Positions 1 through 8,251 of a DNA stretch of 64,000 nucleotides are shown piece after piece. The DNA lies in NCBI RefSeq assembly GCF_015686695.1, contig NZ_JADPMR010000003.1, positions 186,001 to 250,000 of the forward strand, in the 5' to 3' direction. Numbering within the stretch: the first letter of the stretch is position 1; each line of letters starts with the position of its first letter. Both the position numbers and the translations under genes were made by a program. The notes beneath the pieces were generated by a model. The model was given only the letters and a program-made list of their open reading frames with translations. It had not been told where the DNA came from and made no database searches. The DNA comes from Vibrio nitrifigilis. GTDB lineage: Bacteria; Pseudomonadota; Gammaproteobacteria; Enterobacterales; Vibrionaceae.

Positions 1-1041
1 GGATCATTTCTATTACGCCCTGCGATCAACTTACTGAGCATTATGGTACTCGCTGGCGTCGTGTGGTTCTTTGGTTTAAAAGTCGTCCAAGGGTTTACGG
101 AAATTGGTGTGCTTTATGCCTACCTCAACTATTTAGGTCGCTTTACTGAACCATTGGTTGAAATTACTCAGCGTTTTAGCCTTTACCAACAAGCAATAGT
201 GGCCGGGGATCGAGTATTCGAACTTCTGCAAGAGCCAACAATGACGCCTGACAATCACACTCACGCCCAAATTGAGTATGGAAAACTTAATTTCAACCAG
301 GTCTCTTTTGGCTACCAAGACAACAAGCCCGTATTGCACCAGCTAGATATTGAAATTGGCGCAGGGCAGTTTTTCGCAGTTGTCGGACATACTGGCAGCG
401 GTAAAAGTACCCTGCTGAGTCTGTTGCTGAATTTTTATCAACCTCAACAAGGCACAATAGAGATTGATGGACACCCACTCACAGATTTTGACCATGACAC
501 ACTCCGTGCAGGGATGGGGTTTATTCCACAAGAGCCTTTCATTTTGGCTTCAACGCTATTCGATAACATCGATATGGGACGAAACCTGAATCAACACGAC
601 ATTGAAGAAGCAGCGAAAAAAGCACACCTGCATGATGTCATCATGGAGATGCCAGAAGGTTATCAAACGGAACTGGGGGAAGGCGGGTTACGTTTATCCA
701 CGGGACAACGACAGCAACTCATCATTGCACGCGCTTTAGCAGGGTCGCCGAAAATTTTACTCCTTGATGAAGCCACCGCGAATGTCGATAGTGAAACAGA
801 ACAAGTGGTGCAAAAAGCACTGAAACGCTTACAAGGGAAAGTCACTATGATTGTGGTTGCCCACCGATTGTCAACGATTCATCATGCCGATCAAATATTA
901 GTTCTCGACCGTGGTCAGTTAATCGAACAAGGTAACCATGAGCAATTAATGAATATTGAAAACGGAAAATATCGGGCAATGTATCAACTGCAACAACAAG
1001 AACAGAAAGTTTCGCAAGCCGAGCAGTCACAGAACAGTTGA
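1..1041 (+). CDS. Exporter-type ABC transporter, permease-ATPase half transporter (5' truncated)
   Basis: The reading frame is open from base 1, so the N-terminus lies outside the window. About 346 residues remain: the last transmembrane helices of an ABC exporter membrane domain, then a complete nucleotide-binding domain. Walker A (GHTGSGKST) lies near nt 385-411, the signature is the variant LSTGQ near nt 694-710, Walker B with LLLDEAT is near nt 757-776, and the switch histidine is in VAHRLST. The architecture and the D-loop (ANVDSETE) resemble the MdlB/SmdB multidrug exporter family, which usually works as a heterodimer with an MdlA/SmdA partner encoded upstream. The assignment to MdlB is family-level inference, because the substrate cannot be read from the sequence. 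A weak hairpin follows the stop codon. Confidence 0.85.
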   Translation, partial: GSFLLRPAINLLSIMVLAGVVWFFGLKVVQGFTEIGVLYAYLNYLGRFTEPLVEITQRFSLYQQAIVAGDRVFELLQEPTMTPDNHTHAQIEYGKLNFNQVSFGYQDNKPVLHQLDIEIGAGQFFAVVGHTGSGKSTLLSLLLNFYQPQQGTIEIDGHPLTDFDHDTLRAGMGFIPQEPFILASTLFDNIDMGRNLNQHDIEEAAKKAHLHDVIMEMPEGYQTELGEGGLRLSTGQRQQLIIARALAGSPKILLLDEATANVDSETEQVVQKALKRLQGKVTMIVVAHRLSTIHHADQILVLDRGQLIEQGNHEQLMNIENGKYRAMYQLQQQEQKVSQAEQSQNS

Positions 1042-1064
1042 TAAGGATACTAATTTAGCAGTGA

Positions 1065-1085
1065 TAACCAGATGAGTTCTGGTTA
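1065..1085. terminator. Hairpin between convergent ABC transporter and motX genes
   Basis: An 8-bp perfect stem (TAACCAGA with TCTGGTTA, loop of 5) lies between the two convergent genes and overlaps the motX stop codon. There is no clear T-run on either side, so it is at best a weak bidirectional terminator. Confidence 0.4.
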
Positions 1086-1727
1086 CCAATAGGTCTCTTT
1101 ACGTTTAGCTCGAGCAATAATGTTTTGTGGCATTCTCTGCTCAAGCCCCTCACGTAATAAGGTAATACGTTTATGCTGACGCTTATCTGCCGTTACCGAG
1201 TTGTATAACCAGCGGTACGCATCTTCGTAGTCTAACGGGCTACCATAATCTCTCAACAATAATTCAGCGAGCTGAATACGGGCATTAAGGTCGCCCATTT
1301 TAGCGGCCTCTCTTAGATATGGGATAGCCTTTTCGCGATCCTGCTGTACAAAAGTACCATGAGCGTAATACGACCCCATTCGCTCTAAAGCGGCAGGTAA
1401 CCCCTGATGAGCCGCGCTTTCGATATAGTACAAACCAAGCTCGATATCTCGATCAACACAGACTCCCCAACTTAACATATCCCCATACAGAAACTCATAA
1501 GAAGGCAAGTTGATACGAGTCGCACGCGCAACGATATCTTCCACTAACTGGCACTTATCCGCTTTTACACGTTCTAAATGTTTGTTCTGCTCAATCAGTT
1601 TGATGAGCTCAGATTCGCTGTAAATCGGTACAGGTTCACCTACGTCCGTTAGCTCAGCTGCTTTTGCTGTTGCCAAGGAAGCATGGAGCACCAATATCAG
1701 CGAAGCTGCGATAGTTCGTAGCTTCAT
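1083..1727 (-). CDS. motX: MotX, sodium-driven polar flagellar motor protein (Sel1 repeats)
   Basis: The protein has 214 residues from the ATG at 1727. That start is chosen because it opens with a typical signal peptide (MKLRTIAASL, hydrophobic core, ATAKA cleavage region); an upstream ATG would add 19 polar residues before it. The mature part opens with VGEPVPIYSESELIKLIEQN and carries tandem Sel1/TPR-like repeats (AAHQGLPAALERMGSYY, AAKMGDLNARIQLAELL) and ends in ARAKRKETYW. This matches what I know of Vibrio MotX, which with MotY forms the periplasmic T ring that holds the PomAB stators around the Na+-driven motor. The gene stands beside purA, as in V. cholerae. A sigma-28-type promoter lies upstream at 1803-1829. 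Confidence 0.9.
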   Translation of the reverse strand: MKLRTIAASLILVLHASLATAKAAELTDVGEPVPIYSESELIKLIEQNKHLERVKADKCQLVEDIVARATRINLPSYEFLYGDMLSWGVCVDRDIELGLYYIESAAHQGLPAALERMGSYYAHGTFVQQDREKAIPYLREAAKMGDLNARIQLAELLLRDYGSPLDYEDAYRWLYNSVTADKRQHKRITLLREGLEQRMPQNIIARAKRKETYW

Positions 1728-1802
1728 TGCTGTACTCTTATCAATTCTATTAGCCATCATTTTTTTAGTGTACGACGTGCACACTGGCTAAGCTTGATCT
1801 TT

Positions 1803-1829
1803 GTATCGACCATCTAGAGTATCTCTTTA
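1803..1829 (-). promoter_or_regulatory. Sigma-28 (FliA) promoter of motX
   Basis: On the minus strand TAAA is followed after exactly 15 bases by GTCGATAC, against the flagellar sigma-28 consensus TAAA-N15-GCCGATAA: 10 of 12 specified bases. It would start transcription about 70 nt before the motX ATG. Late flagellar motor genes are commonly FliA-dependent, which supports the reading. Confidence 0.65.
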
Positions 1830-2041
1830 GGCAAAACTTGTCGATCAGCGGCAATTTTTTGCCTCCAGATCACATGTTTTTGCCACAACAATGAGTTAGA
1901 GCCGAAACATATTTGCACCAATCGGATCCGCTCGATATTAAATGGCGTGCTGGTTGTCTATTAAAATTTTCCTCAACCATGCTCAGTTATCATCTGACCA
2001 AGAGTTTTGATTGAACAAAATTTAACCCAACCAAGAAAGTA

Positions 2042-2222
2042 TATACCCAAATGACCTCAAGATGCAGGATTCAGAGCTTCATCAACGAGCCTAGATCAAA
2101 CTCAATCACGGTAGGAATAGTCATTCCCTTTCAACGTAGAATGACTATGTCTTCAAATCAGTGCCTTGCCTAAGAGCGAAACCATTCTCGCTGAAACAGC
2201 ATCTTGAAGTTACTTGGGTATA
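2042..2222. repeat. MITE-like palindromic element, 181 bp
   Basis: The ends are 24-bp inverted repeats (2042-2065 and 2199-2222), identical at 21 of 24 positions. Each runs inward as TATACCCAA, six variable bases, then TCAAGATGC. The similarity continues imperfectly for several bases inside. A TA dinucleotide lies at each edge, compatible with a TA target. No coding capacity is present. Sequences with these ends recur between genes of Vibrio and Photobacterium, as far as I remember, and this looks like a non-autonomous element. It sits between motX and purA, just outside the purA terminator. Confidence 0.75.
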
Positions 2223-2227
2223 AATAT

Positions 2228-2257
2228 AAAAAAAACCGGCTAGTCAGCCGGTTTTTC
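2228..2257 (-). terminator. Rho-independent terminator of purA
   Basis: A 6-bp GC-rich stem (CCGGCT/AGCCGG, loop AGTC) is flanked by an A-run on the left and a T-run on the right, so it can work in both directions. For purA on the minus strand the left A-run supplies the U-tract. Confidence 0.85.
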
Positions 2258-2275
2258 TCAAATAATCACCAAGGA

Positions 2276-3574
2276 TTATGCATCAAATGGGTGAGATTTG
2301 ATGATGGTTTCACGACGGTCTGGGCCTGTTGATACGATATCAATTGGCACACCAGTTAACTCTTCAATGCGTTTGATGTAATCAAGAGCCGCTTGAGGTA
2401 GTTTATCGATAGATGTTGCACCGTAAGTACTTTCCGACCAACCTGGCAGAGTTTCATAAATCGGAGTAATACCTTCGTATGCATCAGCAGCTAGAGGTGA
2501 CACTTCTAGTACTGTACCGTCTTCTAGTTGGTAACCTGTACAGATTTTCACTTCTTTTAGGCCGTCTAAAACATCAAGTTTTGTTAGGCAGAAGCCAGTT
2601 ACAGAGTTAATTTGAACTGCGCGGCGTAGAGCTACTGCATCAAACCAACCACAACGACGTGCACGACCCGTTGTTGCACCAAACTCAGCGCCTTTAGTGC
2701 CTAAGTGGTTGCCAACTTCGTCAAATAGTTCAGTCGGGAATGGACCTGCACCAACACGTGTGCAATATGCTTTCACGATACCGCAGATATAACCTAAATG
2801 GCGAGGACCAAAACCTGAACCTGCAGCAACACCACCAGCAGTCGTGTTAGAAGAGGTAACATATGGGTAAGTACCATGGTCGATGTCTAGAAGAGTACCT
2901 TGAGCACCTTCGAACATGATTTTGTCGCCACGTTTACGAGCAGCGTCTAGTTCGTTAGTCACATCGATAACCATAGAAGTTAATAGGTCTGCATAACCCA
3001 TCACTTGTTCAAGCACTTCTTCATAGCTTACTGGTTCAACTTTGTAGAAATGTTCTAACTGGAAGTTATGGAATTCCATGACTTCTTTCAGTTTGGCAGC
3101 GAACTCTTCTTTATTAGCTAAATCACCAACACGTAAACCACGACGAGCTACTTTATCTTCGTAAGCAGGACCGATACCACGACCAGTTGTACCAATCGCT
3201 TTCTTGCCGCGTGCCGCTTCACGAGCCTGATCAAGAGCTACGTGATATGGCAGAATTAGTGGACACGCTTCAGAAATGTATAGGTTCTCACGAACAGGAA
3301 CACCACGTTCTTCAAGTTCTTTCATTTCATGCAGCATTGCATCTGGTGATAGCACTACGCCATTACCAATGATGCATTTAACGTTTTTATGAAGGATACC
3401 TGATGGGATTAGGTGGAGTACGGTTTTTTCACCGTCGATAACTAGTGTGTGGCCTGCGTTGTGGCCGCCTTGATAGCGAACAACGTATTTTGCGTCTTCA
3501 GTTAGAAGATCAACGATCTTTCCTTTACCTTCGTCACCCCATTGAGTGCCGAGGACAACTACATTATTTCCCAT
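2276..3574 (-). CDS. purA: Adenylosuccinate synthetase
   Basis: The enzyme joins IMP and aspartate with GTP to form adenylosuccinate, the first committed step from IMP to AMP, in the cytoplasm. The protein has 432 residues, the normal bacterial length. It opens with the GTP-binding loop GTQWGDEGKGK (residues 9-19) and the following GGHNAGHT segment, and has GTTGRGIGPAYEDK and the base-contacting RCGWFDAV. The start is clear: a short leader separates it from the divergent-facing intergenic space, and E. coli PurA starts equivalently. It appears to be a single-gene unit with its own terminator. Confidence 0.97.
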   Translation of the reverse strand: MGNNVVVLGTQWGDEGKGKIVDLLTEDAKYVVRYQGGHNAGHTLVIDGEKTVLHLIPSGILHKNVKCIIGNGVVLSPDAMLHEMKELEERGVPVRENLYISEACPLILPYHVALDQAREAARGKKAIGTTGRGIGPAYEDKVARRGLRVGDLANKEEFAAKLKEVMEFHNFQLEHFYKVEPVSYEEVLEQVMGYADLLTSMVIDVTNELDAARKRGDKIMFEGAQGTLLDIDHGTYPYVTSSNTTAGGVAAGSGFGPRHLGYICGIVKAYCTRVGAGPFPTELFDEVGNHLGTKGAEFGATTGRARRCGWFDAVALRRAVQINSVTGFCLTKLDVLDGLKEVKICTGYQLEDGTVLEVSPLAADAYEGITPIYETLPGWSESTYGATSIDKLPQAALDYIKRIEELTGVPIDIVSTGPDRRETIIKSHPFDA

Positions 3575-3701
3575 TTTTCCAAGTCTGATTGCTAGTTAAA
3601 AATGGATTCTAGCACTGATCGTTTTTTGATGCAGTCACTTTTTAAGCATGAAAAAATCATAAGATCAGTACTAGTTATTACTTTTGGTTATTTAAGCGCA
3701 A

Positions 3702-4643
3702 TTATTCGTCCGAATAGATTTTTACCGACAATTGCCCATCGCAATCGATTGCGGCACGATACATCCCCGAACTATTCATCGCAAAATGAATTTTCCCTTG
3801 CGCATCAATGGCTATCAAACCACCTTCACCACCGATCGTTTTCAGATCGCCTTGAATGATCGTCTCACATGCCGTCGCCACATCTTCTTTCAAGTATTTC
3901 ATTCGTGCTGCGACATCACCAGCTACCATTTTACGAATAAAAAATTCCCCCATCCCAGTACAAGAAACCGCAACATTATTATTTTCTGCTACTGTTCCTG
4001 CACCAATGATAGGTGAATCACCAATACGACCAAATTTCTTATTCGTGATCCCACCGGTACTTGTTGCTGCGGCGAGATTGCCATGCTGGTCCAATGCGAC
4101 AGCGCCAACGGTGCCATGTTTGCGATCATCTGGGTATTTTGCTTCTGATAAAGCAACATGTCCCTGCTTTTTCATCGCCAGCAACTGCTCATAACGACGA
4201 TCTGTGAAGAAATAGTCTTGTTCTGTGAAAGCATAATCATGCTGGAATGCGAACTCTTCAGCCCCCTCTCCCATTAAAAAAACATGGTCGCTATGAAGCA
4301 TGACATCACGAGCCAGCTCAATCGGGTTTTTAATATGGCGAACACCAGCAATAGCACCAGCGTTAGAATTACTACCGTCCATTACAGAGGCATCCATTTC
4401 AACCATCTCTTTATGAGTTAATACTGCCCCGTGGCCTGCATTAAAGTTGGGAGAATCTTCCATCACCTTTACCGCAGCAACAACTGCATCAACAGCAGTT
4501 CCCCCATTCGCTAAAATATGGTGCCCTGCTTGAACTGATTTTTCTAAATCCGCCAAAATAGACTGTTTAAGATCTTCACTCATGTTTTCACGCAAAATCG
4601 TGCCTGCGCCGCCATGAATAGCGATAGAGAAAGGTTGCGACAT
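3702..4643 (-). CDS. iaaA: Isoaspartyl peptidase / plant-type L-asparaginase
   Basis: This is an N-terminal nucleophile hydrolase that removes isoaspartyl residues from dipeptides and hydrolyses asparagine. The precursor has 313 residues and is expected to cleave itself before Thr178, in the diagnostic HGTVGAVALD segment, giving alpha and beta subunits. Further hallmarks are the IHGGAG start, NAGHG, the ATSTGG loop and the RIGDSPIIGAGT strand. No signal peptide is seen, so it should be cytoplasmic, like E. coli IaaA. The E. coli gene precedes the gsiABCD glutathione importer, but here it stands alone between purA and slyD. A GGGAG ribosome site precedes the ATG. Confidence 0.92.
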   Translation of the reverse strand: MSQPFSIAIHGGAGTILRENMSEDLKQSILADLEKSVQAGHHILANGGTAVDAVVAAVKVMEDSPNFNAGHGAVLTHKEMVEMDASVMDGSNSNAGAIAGVRHIKNPIELARDVMLHSDHVFLMGEGAEEFAFQHDYAFTEQDYFFTDRRYEQLLAMKKQGHVALSEAKYPDDRKHGTVGAVALDQHGNLAAATSTGGITNKKFGRIGDSPIIGAGTVAENNNVAVSCTGMGEFFIRKMVAGDVAARMKYLKEDVATACETIIQGDLKTIGGEGGLIAIDAQGKIHFAMNSSGMYRAAIDCDGQLSVKIYSDE

Positions 4644-4704
4644 GTAAACTCCCAGTATAATTGTGCTTTTTATACGAGTTTGTCGATTTTTTCTGCAGAG
4701 TCAA

Positions 4705-4739
4705 CAAAAAAACGCTGCTAAGCAGAGCTCAACAGCGTT
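4705..4739 (-). terminator. Rho-independent terminator of slyD
   Basis: A 7-bp stem (AACGCTG/CAGCGTT, 4711-4717 with 4733-4739) has an A-run on its left, which is the U-tract in the minus direction. It lies about 50 bp past the slyD stop codon. Confidence 0.75.
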
Positions 4740-4791
4740 TATAAGTATTTATTACTTAGAGGAATATTTTATTCCAGCGTAACGTTTGTTC

Positions 4792-5325
4792 TTAGTGAGA
4801 ACAACCGCAACCACCGTTACCACCACAGCAACCTTCGCCATGATCGTGGTCGTGACCATGCGCTTGGTGAACATGGCCATGATCGATTTCTTCAGCAGTT
4901 GCTTCACGAACTGCAACCACTTCAACGTCAAACGTTAGAGTTTGACCAGCAAGCATGTGGTTACCGTCAACAACAACTTCATCGCCATCAACTTCAGTGA
5001 TTTCTACAGGGATTGGACCTTGGTCTGTATCCGCTAGAAAACGCATACCAACTTCTAGTTCGTCAACACCTTGGAACACGTTCGCAGGAACGCGTTGAAC
5101 TAGATCATCGCTGTGTTCACCGTAAGCATCTTCAGGAGCAAATGTCGCAGAGAACTTATCGCCTGCAACTTTGCCTTCAAGTTCACGTTCCAAACCAGTG
5201 ATTAGGTTGTTGTTACCGTGAAGGTATTCTAGAGGCGCATCAGTAGTTGACTGATCTACAACAACACCATCTTCTAGTTTCACTTGGTATGCCAAAGCGG
5301 CTACCACGTTCTTTTCAATTTTCAT
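4792..5325 (-). CDS. slyD: FKBP-type peptidyl-prolyl isomerase SlyD
   Basis: The protein has 177 residues from the ATG at 5325, preceded by a good ribosome site (GGAG). A 16-residue upstream extension is possible but unlike the family. SlyD combines an FKBP proline isomerase domain (residues 1-70 and 120-150) with an inserted insert-in-flap chaperone domain (about 70-120, the PANVFQGVDELEVG stretch). The C-terminal tail is rich in His, Cys and Gly (HGHDHDHGEG, then CCGGNGGCGC) and binds nickel and other metals, as in hydrogenase maturation. It is cytoplasmic. The neighbouring yheV-kef cluster is transcribed in the same direction, an arrangement also seen in enterobacteria. Confidence 0.95.
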   Translation of the reverse strand: MKIEKNVVAALAYQVKLEDGVVVDQSTTDAPLEYLHGNNNLITGLERELEGKVAGDKFSATFAPEDAYGEHSDDLVQRVPANVFQGVDELEVGMRFLADTDQGPIPVEITEVDGDEVVVDGNHMLAGQTLTFDVEVVAVREATAEEIDHGHVHQAHGHDHDHGEGCCGGNGGCGCSH

Positions 5326-5427
5326 ACAAGCTCCAAGGAGTTTATTGCTCTTAGCATCAGTGAACTGACCCAAGCATACATATAAGATGGGCGATATTAT
5401 GAAGATCCTCAGCAGAAACTCAAATGA

Positions 5428-5628
5428 TTATTCTGGCTTAAAGATTCCTATCATCTGTTCACTGGTTCTACCTGCCTTTTCGACAGACTGCGGTTTACGC
5501 TGCTCAGAGTAGCCACATTCGACGCACTCTACCAGCTCGATGTTATTTTCAATCCACCAACGAAGTGTATCTTGCGAATGACAGGATGGACAACTTGCCC
5601 CTGCAATAAAACGCTTTTTGTTTGTCAC
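5428..5628 (-). CDS. yheV: YheV-family small zinc-ribbon protein
   Basis: This 66-residue protein has two cysteine pairs, CPSC near residues 13-16 and CVEC near residues 35-38, spaced as in a zinc ribbon. It starts 8 bp after the kefB stop codon and is probably the last gene of the kefG-kefB-yheV transcript. The E. coli counterpart has the same place behind kefB. Its function is unknown. The two knuckles suggest metal binding, perhaps with nucleic acid or protein contact. Confidence 0.88.
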   Translation of the reverse strand: MTNKKRFIAGASCPSCHSQDTLRWWIENNIELVECVECGYSEQRKPQSVEKAGRTSEQMIGIFKPE

Positions 5629-5636
5629 GACTTGAT

Positions 5637-7445
5637 CTACTCCTCATCCCAATAGCCACGACCGATACGATCATTCTCCATTTCGCGACCAAATATCTCT
5701 TCGAGTTCTTGGCGCGCTTCTTTGGCTCTTAGGGTCATTTTCTTATCTTCCATATGCTGTGGCAGCAATTTGGTCAGCATAGCAGTATCTAAACGTTGAA
5801 AATGTGCTTCGGCTCGTTTTGCTTGATATGGATGCATTCCCAAAGAGACTAAAGTCTTACGTCCCAATTCTAATGCCCCAAGAAACGTCTCTCGTGAATA
5901 GCCTTCTACGTCCTGGCTGATTAGCTGGTAAGCCTCAACTCGGCTACGAGCTCGGGCTAATATTTTGAGTTGCGGAAAATGATGCTGGCATAAATCGACA
6001 ATTTTCATCACTTCATCTGGAACGTCAGTACAAATGACAATGGCTTCTGCCTTTTCTGCCCCTGCAACGCGCAACAGTTCTAAGTTCGATGCGTCACCAT
6101 AAAATACTTGATAACCAAATTTACGTAACAGCCGAATCTGACTGGCATCACTTTCAAGCACAGTCACTTTAATTTTATTGGCCGACATCAAACGGCCAAC
6201 AATTTGCCCAAAACGGCCAAAACCCGCAATGATAACGCGAGGTTCTTTATCTTCAACATCAACAGGCATTGAATCATCATGAGTCGTTTGATTAAGAGAA
6301 CGAGCAAACCAGCGCTTTTGAATACTCAGCAATAGTGGTGTGGTAACCATAGATAAACTCACAACAACTAATAAAAATGACACCAGATCCCGAGACAAAA
6401 GTTGCTCTGCATTCGCTGCGGTAAAAATAACAAAAGCGAACTCTCCACCTTGGCTCAAAATAGCGGCCATATTGCTACGCGCTTTCGCGCCAGTACCAAC
6501 AATTCTTGCTAGGAGATATAAAATCGCTCCCTTAATGACGACCAACCCAACCACAGCCTGCAAAATTAACCACGGCTCAACCAACAGTAACCCTAAGTCG
6601 ACAGACATCCCAACCGCGATAAAAAACAATCCGAGTAACAATCCCTTGAATGGTTCAATTGCAATCTCTAGTTCATGACGAAATTCACTTTCCGCTAATA
6701 ACACCCCAGCGATAAATGCCCCAAGCGCCATAGAAAGCCCGATTTGTTCCATCATTAGCGCAATACCAATCACCAACAGCAATGCTGCAACCGTAAATAG
6801 CTCGCGCACACCACTCAAAATGATGTAACGAAATATCGGACTTAACAGAAAATGGCCGCCAACCATTAAGCCAACAATACCAGCAATCATCCATACGCCA
6901 TCGATCCAAGTACCTCCAGAGTTTCCCGCCAATACCGGCATTAATGCCAACATAGGAATCACCGCGATATCTTGAAACAGCAGCACTGAGAATCCACTTT
7001 GTCCTGTCTCTGTGTGGGTTAATTCTTGCTCTTCAATCACACGCAGTGCAATGGCTGTAGAAGAGAGTGCCAACCCCATGCCAATCACTAAACTGGTACG
7101 CCAATCTAAGCCAGCCATTGAAGCGATACTCGATAAGATCCCTGTGGTCACAACAACTTGAGCACCACCCAGCCCCAAGATTGGCATACGCATTTGCCAT
7201 AGCTTCTTCGGGTTCAGTTCCAATCCAATCAAAAACAGCAGCAATACAACGCCAAATTCAGCGAAATGAAGGATGGCATCCACATCACTGATTAACCCTA
7301 ACCCCCACGGGCCAATAACCACACCAGCCAGCAAGTAACCAATAACGGAACCTAATCCCGCCCTTTGAGCTAGTGGGACTGCGACAACCGCAGCAGTTAA
7401 GAATATCGCTCCACTTTGTAGTAATTCACTTGTCGTCGATTCCAT
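5637..7445 (-). CDS. kefB: Glutathione-regulated potassium-efflux system protein KefB
   Basis: A 602-residue inner-membrane protein of the CPA2 monovalent cation/proton antiporter family. The first ~380 residues are about 12 hydrophobic helices with FGVVLLLFLIGLELNPKKLW and the QGGEFAFVIF segment. From about residue 397 a cytoplasmic RCK/TrkA-N Rossmann domain begins (VIIAGFGRFGQIVG). In the family, glutathione holds the channel shut through this domain, and glutathione adducts of electrophiles open it, which releases K+ and acidifies the cytoplasm. It lies 9 bp after kefG, whose product is the ancillary subunit needed for full activity, and is followed by yheV. Confidence 0.94.
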   Translation of the reverse strand: MESTTSELLQSGAIFLTAAVVAVPLAQRAGLGSVIGYLLAGVVIGPWGLGLISDVDAILHFAEFGVVLLLFLIGLELNPKKLWQMRMPILGLGGAQVVVTTGILSSIASMAGLDWRTSLVIGMGLALSSTAIALRVIEEQELTHTETGQSGFSVLLFQDIAVIPMLALMPVLAGNSGGTWIDGVWMIAGIVGLMVGGHFLLSPIFRYIILSGVRELFTVAALLLVIGIALMMEQIGLSMALGAFIAGVLLAESEFRHELEIAIEPFKGLLLGLFFIAVGMSVDLGLLLVEPWLILQAVVGLVVIKGAILYLLARIVGTGAKARSNMAAILSQGGEFAFVIFTAANAEQLLSRDLVSFLLVVVSLSMVTTPLLLSIQKRWFARSLNQTTHDDSMPVDVEDKEPRVIIAGFGRFGQIVGRLMSANKIKVTVLESDASQIRLLRKFGYQVFYGDASNLELLRVAGAEKAEAIVICTDVPDEVMKIVDLCQHHFPQLKILARARSRVEAYQLISQDVEGYSRETFLGALELGRKTLVSLGMHPYQAKRAEAHFQRLDTAMLTKLLPQHMEDKKMTLRAKEARQELEEIFGREMENDRIGRGYWDEE

Positions 7446-7454
7446 GGCGACTCC

Positions 7455-8015
7455 TTAATTGTTCAGTGGATTGATGAGCCATTGGCGATATTTCTCAGCA
7501 TGTTGGTAACGCTCTAAATCAGTGACGTTTCGAGCCCAATAAAGAACGAGCGGTTCAACCCACTCCATTTGGCATAGAGAGGCGGTCAATTCAAAAGGTT
7601 GCAGAATTTGATTAAGAGAATAGCGGTTATAACCTTGCTCGCCGAATGCTTGCTCTCGCCCTCCAGTAGTAATAACACTGCGCCAATATTTCCCTTTTAA
7701 GGCACTAGATTCCCCAAAAGCAAACCCCTTACCGAGTACCGTATCTATCCACTCTTTTAACAGCGCTGGGCAGGAATACATGTAGAGTGGATGTTGAAAA
7801 ACAATGACATCATGAGAGAGTAAACGTTGATGCTCAGCATGAATATCAATAAAGAAATCTGGGTACGTTGCGTAGAGATCTAAAATAGTGACGTGTTTAA
7901 GTGAGCGGATCTTTTTGATCAGCGCTTTATTGGCTTTAGATTGATCGGGATCGGGATGAGCATAAATTATCAATACTTTAGGTATTGGCTTCCCTGCATC
8001 TAGCGACATCACCAT
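7455..8015 (-). CDS. kefG: KefG, ancillary quinone-reductase-like subunit of KefB
   Basis: The protein has 186 residues and a flavodoxin-like fold of the NAD(P)H:quinone oxidoreductase family. It shows LIIYAHPDPDQSKANK near the N-terminus (the FMN-binding region), VFQHPLYMYSCPALLKEWID in the middle and TTGGREQAFG. KefG binds the cytosolic side of KefB and is required for its activity. It may also reduce electrophilic quinones. It is the first gene of the kefG-kefB-yheV unit. The ATG at 8015 is used; a second in-frame ATG at 8009 is equally possible. Confidence 0.92.
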   Translation of the reverse strand: MVMSLDAGKPIPKVLIIYAHPDPDQSKANKALIKKIRSLKHVTILDLYATYPDFFIDIHAEHQRLLSHDVIVFQHPLYMYSCPALLKEWIDTVLGKGFAFGESSALKGKYWRSVITTGGREQAFGEQGYNRYSLNQILQPFELTASLCQMEWVEPLVLYWARNVTDLERYQHAEKYRQWLINPLNN

Positions 8016-8251
8016 TCTCTAACACAACTCCTTATGTTATTTATTTGTTACTAGCATCATAACCTATCATCAAGCGACTGCAAGATAAGCACATAAGCAA
8101 TTGAACTTTACCCACTATTTTATCCTTTATTGGGTAGGATTCAGCCATATCTGAACACAAAGGTTATTTATCCATACTTTGGTATAACAATCGACATTTC
8201 ACCTCATAACCCCTACTATTCCTCGCGCAAACCTGAGGAAAAGCGAAATTT

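Larger units (their letters stand above)
1728..2275. other. Intergenic region motX-purA
   Basis: The 548 bases without a gene hold, from left to right, the motX leader and its sigma-28 promoter, about 200 bp in which I see no feature, a MITE-like element at 2042-2222 and the purA terminator at 2228-2257. Confidence 0.7.

Noticed and set aside
3602..3859. Open reading frame of 85 codons on the plus strand between purA and iaaA
   Set aside because: It overlaps the iaaA 3' end in antisense and has no ribosome site or recognisable similarity; iaaA on the other strand is a clear family member.
4792..5373. Longer slyD reading with 16 extra N-terminal residues
   Set aside because: A clear ribosome site precedes the internal ATG at 5325, where the family start MKIEKN lies.
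6340..6678. 112-codon open frame antisense to kefB
   Set aside because: It shows a low-complexity Asn/Thr/Ile composition typical of the antisense of a membrane protein, and kefB is unambiguous.
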